From positions 4,404,501-4,468,500 of the forward strand of contig OX485808.1 of the NCBI GenBank assembly GCA_950295325.1: a stretch of DNA of 64,000 bases, in the 5' to 3' direction. Shown piece by piece: positions 26,271 to 36,624 of this stretch (its first letter is position 1; every line of letters starts with the position of its first letter). The notes beneath the pieces were generated by a model. The model worked only from the letters and a program-made list of their open reading frames with translations. It was not told the origin of the DNA and made no database searches. Source of the stretch: Polytrichum commune (taxonomy: Eukaryota; Streptophyta; Polytrichopsida; Polytrichales; Polytrichaceae). The translations under genes were made by a program, and so were the position numbers.

Positions 26271-26783
26271 TTTTCTAATTGATTTTTATGTGACAAACTC
26301 TTCATACACTAGTAGCGATATATACCACTCAAATAGAGGTGTCCGATGAAGAAGAGCGACCGTATAAGGCCCACATACCTTACTTGGGACCCATAGATAT
26401 TATGTAGGATAGTGCCTGTTCCACTAACTTATCACAGGCATGCATCACATCCGTCTTTCTCTCTTGGAGTTCAACTTGAGGAACTTTAACTTCATAGACG
26501 TTCGATTGATCAACAGATATGTACACTTTTTTTTTTATAATTTTTTTTTTGGGTCGGCGTCGAGATTGAGCAGTTGCCGGGTCCATTTCTCGTTTTTTTT
26601 TTGGTTCATTTGTCGTGTGCCACGTCATCCATCACAAGGGTGTCACAAGCCCAGCGAAGAGCGATGGGATGCAAAGACTTGGTTCTGGACCCCCTCGGCG
26701 GTGAGGGAAACATGACCCCTTTGACATAGGAAACATGGTTTGGTGAACCGATGAACGTGGAGGGTCGGCCACTAGTCACAGAG

Positions 26784-27362
26784 ATCACCGGTTGAGTTTG
26801 AGAGATATCCGGTTATGTTTGAGAGATAACCAGCTGAGTTTGACAGATATCCGGTTGAGTTTGACAGATAACCGGCTGAGTTTAGTTTGAGAGATAGCCT
26901 GTTGCATTTGAGAGATAGCCTGTTGGATTTGAGAGATAACCGGTTGAGTTTGAGAGATTATCAGCTGAGGTTGAGAGATAACTGGCTGAGTTTGACAGAT
27001 AATCGGTTGAGTTGAGTTTGAGAGATAGCCTGTTGAATTTGAGAGATAACCGGTTGAGTTGAGTTTGAGAGATAGCCTTTTGAATTTGAGAGATAACCGG
27101 CTGAGTTTGACAGATATCCGGTTGAGTTTGACAGATAACCAGCTGAGTTTGAGGGATAACCGGTTGAGTTGAGTTTGAGAGATAACCGGTTGAGTTTGAG
27201 AGATAACCGGTTGAATTTGAGAGATAACAGGTTGAGTTTGAGACATAACCGGTTGATTTTGAGGGATAACCGGTTGATTTTGAGGGATAACCGGTTGAAT
27301 TTGAGGGATGACCGGTTGAATTTGAGAGATAACCGGCTGAGTTTGAGGGATAACCGGTTCAA
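26784..27362. repeat. 21-bp minisatellite, unit AACCGGTTGAGTTTGAGAGAT
   Basis: About 27 imperfect copies of a 21-base unit lie head to tail, with occasional 5-base insertions ('gagtt'). Because 21 is a multiple of three and the unit lacks stops in several frames, long open frames appear on both strands (for example minus-strand repeats of LSLKLNR). This is a property of the repeat, not evidence of a protein. The core ACCGGTTGA is shared with the arrays at 33.2-33.9 kb and with 36.46 kb. Confidence 0.95.
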
Positions 27363-27520
27363 GTTCAAGGCTTCAGGAAAATAACCCATCATTTGAAGAG
27401 GAATTTACAGAATATACTTCAAGTTTATGAAGGAAAACCTGGAAGATGTCCGCATGTAATCGGTTGGATTGGGAAACACTAGGATCCTTGAGCGATTAAG
27501 CCCAAAATGCTTCCCGGACA
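27355..27520. repeat. Flanking module of the ACCGGTT repeat family (27.4 kb copy)
   Basis: Directly after the minisatellite come 'aaggcttcaggaaaat', 'agaatat.cttcaa.tt.atgaa', 'gatgtc.gcatgtaa.cggttgga' and 'aaacactaggatc'. The same ordered blocks occur in each unit at 33.25-33.93 kb and at 36455-36620. The module is therefore a mobile or amplified unit independent of the 21-bp array. Confidence 0.7.
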
Positions 27521-28299
27521 CTGTGGTCAACTGCCTAAAGTTTGATTTTGAGCTGGTAATTTAGAGATATGGAATTAGCTCGTCTGCACAAACTGGATGC
27601 TGAACTTCCCGGTTCACTGACAGTTGAAACTCGCAATCGTTTTGTTTCCTACCATAGTACAGATACTTATAAATGGGGACTTTATATATTTTGATATCAG
27701 TATAGTATGAGTATTTGAGGATATTTTTGTTTTCCATATTATTGGGGTCTCCATGCCACGCAAGAAACTTCATACGTGGATACTTAACATTACTCAAACG
27801 ATGAGGTGGGATATGTAGGGTTAGGCATCCCAGGGGCATTATGGCCCCTTTCTGCTGGGGAGTCGACATATATGGAGATCACTCAAGCTGAGTAAAAGGC
27901 TTCAAGAAGAGGGTTAACTTCCATGTGACATGCAAGAAAATGAGCATGCTATGGCAAGGTATCTTTGTCTACTTATACATTGTCTCGCCTACTTGATTTG
28001 GGTTGTTGCCGGTTGACCCTGGTTGGATGTTTCGATTGCCTAGTCTATATCACGAGGAACATGATTTTTTAAAGATATAATAGTTCATTTTGGAAAAGGA
28101 ACTCTCCACTGAAGTTGAGTTATGTTATGTAGAACCGTGATCATGTCAACATGGTTTAAAATGGTATTGATCCATATAATAACTCGGGTATATAAATTTT
28201 CATTGACTATGTAGAAATACAAGTATATCAATATTTGAGTGGTATTGCAAAATTGACACCCATGCATGGGTTCCTTGATACCACCATTCGGATGTTGGT

Positions 28300-29013
28300 T
28301 ATCAGCATTCCCAGAGGATGGACTCTTCATACCACATACGAATTGATGTGAGTGTAAGAAGCGGTATTATTTGAGGTATTTACATACATAGTATACATAA
28401 GGGAGAGGTATTGTTTTTCTCTAGTGTGTAAATCTAAAAAGGCTATTAAAATTTATGAAGTAAAGGTAGATATACAAAAGGGGGCCCTTAGGTTTAGAGA
28501 GAAAAAAATGGCGATAGATGTGTTGGTTTCATACACTTCACGTTTTCATCCATTATTTTCATATGGTCATAGTCCTCAATGACTACCATGTGTCTCTTGT
28601 TAGGTTTTGCATTTTGGTTATAATGTTTTCACAAGCTAGAGGCTCTTGGAGCTGTCATGAGCCTCCTTTAGTTTTGCTCTCTAGATTGTGGCTAAGTTTT
28701 TGTGCTCTTATCTTTGTTTGTTTGATATAATTGTTGAGTTACATGCTATGGATGAAAAACATTCAATGACTTTCATTTTATATGTAGTAAAGTCTTATTT
28801 GAATCATGATGTGTGGTTTGTATATGTAGTGGAGGCATTTATTACATTGAATTGAAAAGCTTAGTATAGATACATGAGTCCATTATTTAGCATGCCACTA
28901 GTACGTATACACCAATTTTTCTCTAGAAACTTCTTGTATATAGGGGGCTCAACTTCATAGCAACCCATGCACGTCATTTAGGTTTCCAATGAAGAGTCCA
29001 CCCCCTTGGCATG
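28300..29013. repeat. Long dispersed repeat, copy 1 (about 0.7 kb)
   Basis: It matches 54060-54815 over nearly its whole length. Examples are 'gggagaggtatt.tttttct', 'tgagttacatgctatggatg' and 'ccacccc..ggcatgc'. Its second half also matches 31000-31475. No long frame survives and no terminal repeats were recognised. Confidence 0.7.
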
Positions 29014-29465
29014 CATTCACCTATACGCCACTCCAACATTGGCAACCAAATAAGGGATTGTTCAATCAACCACACACTAGCTAATCAACCACAAACTAGT
29101 TGAATCCTCGGGGGGGGGGGGGGGGTAGTCATTGGTTGGAGTAGCAATATACGTGCGAACAAATGATAGGGTATTTTAAAAACATGGGGGCTAAAATTTA
29201 TAAATGGACTTAAGAGTAATATAGGGTATCAAAAATGGCACTAGATATCTTTAAAGTACTATAGGGTATGGAATAATAGGTAATTTGGGATTATAAGTAA
29301 TGCAAGCCATTTTTCTATTAACCCAAAGTAGAAATTTACATAATGATAGCATGTGAAAAAAAGAAGAGAATTGAAAGTAATACCCCCCTATAAAATAGTG
29401 GTTGTTCACACCTATATCCTTAACTTTTTAACACACTGCCCCCCCCCCCCCCCCCGAGGTTGAAT

Positions 29466-29642
29466 CGACCACAGAGATGCGTGGCGCAGTCGCATGACTT
29501 GTCAAAATTTGAACAATTTTACTTGTAAGTTGAAATTGTAGAGAAAGAGGAAGCACATTTGATACCTTGCTCTTTTTCCTATGTGCGATGAAAAATCAAA
29601 TTTTGACAGGTCATGTGACCGTGCGGCGCATCACTATGGTTG
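29466..29642. mobile_element. Foldback / hairpin element with 46-bp arms
   Basis: The left arm (29466-29511) begins CGACCACAGAGATGCGTGGC and ends TGACTTGTCAAAATTTG. The right arm (29597-29642) is its inverted copy with about eight mismatches, ending ATGGTTG. The loop is about 85 bp. It has no coding capacity. It could be a short MITE or a hairpin source of small RNA; the sequence alone does not decide. Confidence 0.75.
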
Positions 29643-30063
29643 TTTTTACAAGCCACATGGTTGATTGAGCCACCTCCATACCATAATTTTGTAGAATTCT
29701 ACACTAGATGCAATTCGTTGAAAGTTCACGATGCTTGCGAATGAACCGATATGAAGTAATTGGATCGACCCGGACCGGGTCTATCTATGATATATTCATG
29801 TCATGTCCACGATGGAGACTTAAAGACACCTTACACGTGCCCTCTTCATTCCACACAAATGATATGAAGTGGGGAAGTGATGAAGAAAGAGGGTCCACAT
29901 GCTACTTGAGCAAGTGAGTGAGTCGGAGTCCGTACCACGACCCATGGGTGACAAAGCCCTCGTTGGATTTTTATTAGGAGCAGGAAATTGGTGGGCGATT
30001 TAAGAAAGAGATGGGAGGGAAGGTGCCATGTCCCCATGTGATGGCGGATGGCGAGAGAGATGC

Positions 30064-30710
30064 TACGTCTATGAACTCATGGAACTCTTGTGCGGATAGA
30101 TGTTGGTGTGTATTTTGCTATCAATCAATGTAGATTTATTGACGTGAAGGTAGATCTAGAGGTAGATGGGTCTTAAATGGTTACTTTTTTCCGCTAACTA
30201 GCCACTTCTCCTAGGATTTGAAACACGCAATTAGTATGAGATGGTTAGCAAATTCAAATCAAGGCCGGAGCCGCTTTCCTCATGGTTTTCGGAGCTCATA
30301 TGAATATCTTATCATTATCACATTGAAGATTATGGTGTTCATTAGATGGTCATATAACTTATAAGTCTCTGTCTCCTGCTCCGCCCCGAGAGCAAGTTTA
30401 CGTCTATGAACTCATGGAACTCTTGTGCGGATAGATGTTGGTGTGTATTTTGTTATTGATCTATGTAGATTTATCGACATGAAGGTAGATCTAGTGGTAG
30501 ATGGGTCTTAAATGGTTATTTTTTCCCGCTAACTAGCCACTTCTCCTAGGATTTGAAACACGCAATTAGTATGAGATGGTAAGCGAATCCAAATCGAGGT
30601 GGGATCCGCTTTCCTCATGGTTTTTGGAGCTCATATGGATATCTTATCATTATCACACTGAAGATTATGGTGTTCATTAGATGGTCATATAAGTCTCTCT
30701 CTCCTCCCCC
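30064..30710. repeat. Two-copy tandem duplication, period 335 bp
   Basis: 'tacgtctatgaactcatgg' starts both copies (30064 and 30399). Nearly the whole 300 bp that follows is repeated with few changes, through 'gtgttcattagatggtcata'. The high similarity implies a young duplication. No coding frame. Confidence 0.9.
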
Positions 30711-30999
30711 CCCCCCCCCACCCCTCTTCCTCCCTCCCTCCCAGTTATGTTGACTACTGAACCTAGAATGGTAGTCATATTTTAAGCATGTAGTTCAATG
30801 TCTTTTGCGTATCCTTTCTTGGGAGCCACATCATAACGGCATACTACTTGAATATAGGTATATGATAAAAATAAGTGACCGAATTAGGCACGTCTGCCTT
30901 ACGTAAACATGAAATGCTCTTGATCAAAATGTGAACTAAGGTAGACAATGCTAAAACCGTCACATTTAAGAAGCAACGGTCCATTGTTGTAATATCTAA

Positions 31000-31475
31000 T
31001 AGTCCTTAATGGCTACCCTGTCCATTCTTGTTTAGGCTCTTGATTTTCATTTAGGCTCTTGATTTTTACAAATTAGAGGTTCTTGGAGCACTTGACATGG
31101 GCTCCCTTGACTTTTCTCTCGAAATCGTCGCTAAGTTATTATGCTCTTGTCTTTGTTTGTTTGATGCAATTTTTGAGTTACATGCTATGGATGGAAAAAT
31201 GTTCCATGACTTTCTCATTGGAAAGGGAAAGTGGTTAACCTAAGTAATAAAGACCTATTCATTATGTGATAATATATTGTACATGCAGTGGAGACATTAA
31301 CACACTAAATTAAAAAGCTTAATGTAAATACATGACTCCAATTCTAGCATGCCGTTATTACATATAAAAATGATTTTTATTTTTATAACTTCTTGTATAT
31401 AGGGAATTTAATCTCATAGTGACCCACACACGTCATTTAGGTTTCCGATGACAAGTCCAACCCCCGGGGCATGAT
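31000..31475. repeat. Long dispersed repeat, copy 2 (partial)
   Basis: Blocks such as 'cttggagcacttgacatggg', 'tgagttacatgctatggatg' and 'gtcatttaggtttcc' match the second half of the copies at 28.3-29.0 and 54.1-54.8 kb in the same order. Confidence 0.65.
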
Positions 31476-32009
31476 GTCAAAGCGACAAACGTTCTCGAGA
31501 TCAATAAAAGTTTATTCTGTAAGATTTTAGAGTGTTGATTTTGAGTGGAGCAATGATTTTTGCAAGTACTACCTTATATTGTTGCAAATTAAGTACCGTT
31601 TTATGCTAGAAGGTCCTTTTCCACATGAAATTTTATAGGGTCTCAACCAATGAGATGTTGAGCCATTTTGATCTTCACTTATGGGGTGTTTCCTCTATTT
31701 TAGGTTCTATTAATTTTGTCACTAGTGCGCCATGCAACATGTGCAAAATCTTTTTAAAAAGAGATGATCATTTCATGCCAAACCAAAGAGCAGGGCAAGG
31801 TAGTCAACTGTTAGCATTGGTGTAAAGACTTGCTCCCGTGATTTGTATGGCATCCTCACAGCCATCTTCATAGCACTCTTTAGCAAATCCACATTGTTCT
31901 TTGGGCGTGGAGAGGACCTTGGAATATGTCACTTATATTATGTGAGTCCAAATTGTACAAAGTAAGAATATTTGTTTACCAATCATACATTCAGGCTGAC
32001 ACCTGGAAT

Positions 32010-32220
32010 TCGGGCGGAGCTACACTCCCGGTACTATTCACAAGAAACGTTGTTCATCCCCGTATTATTCATTGAAAATACTATTCATAAGAGCACGCTC
32101 ATTGAAAATACCGACACTATTCACTATTCGTACCAGCATCAACTTCTTCCTATTTTCTAAGATTTTTTCCCATGAAGATAAGGTAGAGGAGGCCCAAGTC
32201 AAATGCTAAACACAGAATGG
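32010..32220. repeat. Dispersed repeat with 'cgacactattca' blocks (copy 2 of 3)
   Basis: Ordered matches to 24417-24610, including 'accgacactattcac', 'catcaacttcttcctatt' and 'aggcccaagtcaaatgcta'. Noncoding. Confidence 0.55.
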
Positions 32221-32439
32221 AACACGACCATGCAGCTGAACAATGTTATGGAACATCACAGTGTTGCATACAGATAAACCTCCCGACGTGCTCAGCTTTT
32301 TGTTAACTCCGAGCTAAACATGAGAAGTGTACATTAGACACGGCCATGAACATAGAACGAGACCATGAGAAACGTCGTGTCACGAAATTGAGACCTACGT
32401 GTCCTGAGAACCCGTTCCACGTCACGGTCGATGGAAGGT

Positions 32440-33070
32440 GCACTCACCTCACCTTAAATGCCACTAACGAGTGAACATGGCTTCGATCGGGAACCCAACA
32501 AAAACAAAAACGTCAAGACAAAACGAACAAAGGGACAAGACAAGAAGCACCTCACCGCTCACTCACTCGCTCACTCCCTCGCGCATTCATTCTCCATAGC
32601 CGGCTCGGCTTTTCCGGTCCTTAACGAATTTCCGCCTGCCCGGGCCTTGGGTCTTTTGCACTTTCCTCAAATTTTCCAAGCCACTACACACGTACGCTTC
32701 GCTTCGCTTGGCCTTGCTCGGACGACCGGCTTGAAAGCCAGCCTCCCTTTTTGTAAGGACTGGCCCCGGGGGGGGGGGGGGGGGTGGCTGTGTATGAAAG
32801 CAAAGGCAAACAGGCTTCCATATATGCCCCTTCGACGAGGGTGGGGTACGTCTCCCCTCCAAAAGGTGTCCTCCTTCTTATCGAGCATGGTGTCCTTGAG
32901 TCAGAGAACAAACAAACAACAAACCTTCAAGTCACACGAAGCCAGCCCCGGCCCGGCGGCAGGGTGTATCTGCCTGTCAGAGGGGAGGGGTATGGCGAAA
33001 GGTGTTAAAAGGGAAAGGAAAGAGGTAGTTGGATTTTCCTCTGTGGCCCTTCTCTGTGTATCATGATGCA
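32440..33070. other. GC-rich island with overlapping open frames on both strands
   Basis: This stretch is clearly richer in G+C than its surroundings and is open in several frames on both strands (longest 202 codons, plus strand, 32458-33066). It contains 'ctcactcgctcactccctcg'-type CT-rich sequence, a 17-G run at 32768-32784 and no recognisable domain. It could be a promoter/5'UTR region or an old insertion. Multiple open frames are expected by base composition alone, so I do not call a gene. Confidence 0.4.
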
Positions 33071-33214
33071 TCATCGGCATGCGACAAGGGAGTTTGTCGC
33101 GTTGCAGGGCAAGACTGCTTATGTTGACAAAACAGTCGTCAAGGAGTAGACCGTCAACCCTTTGATTGGGGTTCAACGCCAGGGGTTGAATCGGGACGTT
33201 GAATCCCAATCAAT

Positions 33215-33930
33215 GGGTATCACTTCTCCAAGGATCTGTGGTCGGGGAGAACCGGCAGTTAGTTATGGATACACCGGTTGAGTTTGAGGAATAACCGGTT
33301 GACGTTGAAGACTGCAGGAGGATTACCGGTCGGTGTAGAGGAATCTGTAGAATATTCCCCCAACTTAATGAAGGGAATCCGAAGGATGTCAACATGTAAC
33401 CGGTTGGACTTGCAAACACGAGGGTCTCAACCGATTATGCTTGTAGAAATCAATGAGTATCACTTCTCCATGGATCTGTGGTCGGGGAGAACCGGCAGTT
33501 AGTTACGGATACACCGGTCGAGTTTGAGGAATAACCGGTTGACATTCGAGACTGCAGGAGGATTACCGGTCGGTGTAGAGGAATCTATAGAATATTCCAC
33601 CCAACTTAATGAAGGGAAGCCGAAGGGATGTCAACATGTAACCGGTTGGACTTGCAAACACGAGGGTCTCAACCGATTATGCTTGTAGAAATCAATGGGT
33701 ATCACTTCTCCATGGACCTGTGGTCGGGGAGAACCGGCAGTTAGTTACGGATACACCAGTCAAGTTTGAGGAATAACTGGTTGACGTTTGAGACTGCAGG
33801 AGGATTACCGGTCGGTGTAGAGGAATCTATAGAATATTCCCCCAACTTAATGAAGGGAAACCAAAGGATGTCAACATGTAACCGGTTGGACTTGCAAACA
33901 CGAGGGTCTCAACCAATTATGCTCGAAGAA
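33215..33930. repeat. Three-copy tandem array of about 237-bp units carrying ACCGGTTGA motifs
   Basis: Each unit contains 'gatctgtggtcggggagaac', 'ggataaccggttgac'-like sequence, 'gactgcaggaggattaccgg', 'tatagaatattcccccaact', 'gatgtcaacatgtaaccggt' and 'aaacacgagggtctcaacc'. Unit starts are near 33230, 33470 and 33712. Similarity between units is very high, so amplification is recent. Part of each unit matches the module beside the 21-bp minisatellite (27.36-27.52 kb) and the single copy at 36.46 kb. Confidence 0.9.
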
Positions 33931-33934
33931 ATCT

Positions 33935-35995
33935 CCCCGATCACTGTAAAGGATATGCAAGACCCGGTTAGTGCACATCGATTTGCAAATCCAAGTTGAG
34001 GCTGTAGTTATTTTCCTCGAAAATTTCGGAGCTTGTATGAATACCTTATTCATCATCAAAGTCGAAGGGGAGAGAAAGGAGGTTTGAAGTGATCACATTG
34101 TGACGTGACTCAACAGCAAGTTGTTGCACTGTGGGGCTGGTGGTTTTGCAAGGATAATGCCTCTCTTATGTTGGGTCACTCTTACATGATAAGCAGTGTT
34201 CAGCTTGAGTATTGTTCATTATGCAGTAGTGAACCGACAACTTCTTGACACCCACGGCTTGTGGGATGTCATATCGGTAATAAATCGGTGTTAAGTATAC
34301 AAAAGTAGTTACATGCACTAGCATGAAGTGGTCAAGGTCCCACATGTAGCCCGTCACCAAATGACTAGCTAGCAAAAATGAGCCAAAAATAATGATAGTT
34401 GTCAACCTCACTTCCCGCTCCCCTTTTAGAAAGGGCGCGAAAGTGAGGGTCTTTGTAGTGTTATGATGGATCCCCTTAATTATGTTGACTATTATAGGTA
34501 TCCTTAAAAAGACAAGAGCAATTATACAATATTCGAAAGGTGCATTGTGTCTTTACTGGATTAGTCAGACACCCTACGCTTCCAACAAATACTTTGGATA
34601 AAGACAACCCAGGCAGTTCACCATCCTCACAACTCCCTTGTGGCTCACAACAAGCTCTCATGCTCAACTTACATGTTCCTATGAGAAAACGATCAAGCAC
34701 GAGACTAAATACTAGTGAGTCCAGGATAATTTATTTGAACTTGTGTTTAACCATAGTTCCTAACACAAGAGAGGCAAGCTAGACAAGAGTAAACATGTCC
34801 ATGCAACTCAATTTTGCTTGCGTTTCACCTCTATTTGACCTTTATGGAATAGCTCTACCTCAACTCTATTGAACCCATAATACTTAACAACTTCTGAGCA
34901 TATAGTCCCATCTCTTCATAGACATTTCTTTTGGGTGTATGTTTTTGAATGCACATCATTCAAAAATTTGCGTTAGAAAGAGGTCCAATTGACGAGATGT
35001 ATAGTTGGGTAATATTCAATTAGGTGTGGATTCAAGAACTGATACCAAAAAAATATGTGTTTCAAAAAGATTGAACTAAGTGCTCCTAATTCATTAATTA
35101 TTCAAGCTCAATAGTTGACATAATGAGGATTTGATGTATGATCATTTACAAGAAAGAGAATCTCCACTTTGATATTGAATTAAATACTCATATGAACTCC
35201 AAATTATGAGGAATGTTTTATTATTTAATTATTTAGTGTTTGAGTGGAACACCTACAACATTTTGAACATTAAATTGAATTTAAAGATATTTATGTAGAT
35301 TTGATTTAATGAGGGGAGGTTGAAATCCATTGGAACAAGCCCTTGCCTAGGTAGACAAAATGAGCCCATTGGCTAATTGGACATAAGACACATCCCAAGG
35401 GCAACTCTCTTGTAGGGATATAAAGCACATGCAATAAAGGGGTATGAAGTAAAACACATCCATGGGATAATCGATATGTATTTGATGAATCACCTTAATT
35501 TATACTTAGTACATTCACAAAACTCTAGTACCCTATGTTTCTATCGATTGTTATACTAATCTTACCTGTTTCAATATTATTCAACCCTATTTCTTTCTTT
35601 TTGCATGTGATTCTTAATATCTTACAAAGAGTAACCTCCCCGAGGGGACACGTAGAATGTTTGGGCCACAAAGTGAACATGACTCATTTCAATCCGGTAC
35701 TCGGTAGTCATCACTTGATTTTTGCAACAAAAAGGCTATGATATACTTCACTATTTAGGAGCCTTGCTTTGAATATGACATATGCATGTCATTTGGCACA
35801 CAAGCAATACACAAGGCCAACATGCATGTGAAATACAAATCACCAAAAGTTGTGTAGTAATAAAGCCTCGCGAATTGAAGAAAGGCTGCACTTGAGATTT
35901 GGAAGTCGTACTCATAGTGCAATATGTACATTGTTTTGGGACCACACATAACTTACTTGAAGATCAAAGGTTGTGGCAATGAAGGGAGAGAACCA
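33935..35995. other. Noncoding stretch, nothing recognised
   Basis: AT-rich, with short ORFs only. No domain, RNA gene or clear repeat was seen. Confidence 0.4.
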
Positions 35996-35997
35996 AC

Positions 35998-36425
35998 CAC
36001 TACACTATTTATCCCAATTAGTGAAGGAGGAGTAATAGTGTGTGTTGGAAATTAGTGAAGGTGACATTGAAATTTCTTCACACTATGAAATTAGTATCAC
36101 CCAAAGATTTAGGATGCATTGTTCATCTCGACATTGTTTACCGAAATTCTTAACCATAGCAACACTATTCATTGAAAGTACCGGCATTATTCATCATGAT
36201 ACTATTCACTGACAAGCATGTGGTTGCATATAATGTTTATCATTGCTATACAAGAACCTTAGAGCATGCACTAATTTTCTTGGAACGTATGGTAAACGAG
36301 CATGTATTCATGACTCTAGTATCACTTGATAAAAAGGTCAACCCTCACTAATTATGAGACTTGGCAAAATAATGTGTGTTTTGGGAATTAGTACCACACA
36401 CATTGTTGCAATAATCAGTGTAGTT
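35998..36425. mobile_element. Possible inverted-repeat element with CACTAC-like ends
   Basis: The left end is CACTACACTATTTATCCCAA, then TTAGTG. The right end is ...CAATAATCAGTGTAGTTA. The outer ~12 bases are inverted, but the inner match is poor. A 'cggcattattca' repeat (36115-36215) lies inside. Less certain than the other members of this group. Confidence 0.4.
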
Positions 36426-36454
36426 ACAAATGAACTAGTTGTGTTTGAAAAAAA

Positions 36455-36620
36455 CCGGTTCAAATTCAAGACTTTAGGAAAATCACTGATTCATTTAAAG
36501 AATTTTATAGAATATTCTTCAAATTAATGAAAAAATTTGATGTCAACATGTGTGACCGACTGGTTGATCCTAGAAACACTAGGATCTCAACAGATTATGT
36601 CCAAAAATCTACCCGAACAT
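36455..36620. repeat. Single dispersed copy of the ACCGGTT module
   Basis: Blocks AAAACCGGTTCAAATTCAAG, 'agactttaggaaaat', 'agaatattcttcaaatta', 'gatgtcaacatgtg' and 'aaacactaggatctcaac' are in the same order as in 27355-27520 and in the 33.2 kb units. Confidence 0.7.
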
Positions 36621-36624
36621 TGGG

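Noticed and set aside
26785-27392. Long open frames on both strands (143-153 codons) with LSLKLNR-type heptapeptide repeats
   Set aside because: They are generated by the 21-bp minisatellite, whose length is a multiple of three. The same region is open in several frames and there is no start context or unique sequence.
32458-33066. 202-codon plus-strand ORF
   Set aside because: The region is GC-rich and open in five other overlapping frames. There is no domain and low-complexity content, so it is reported only as an island.
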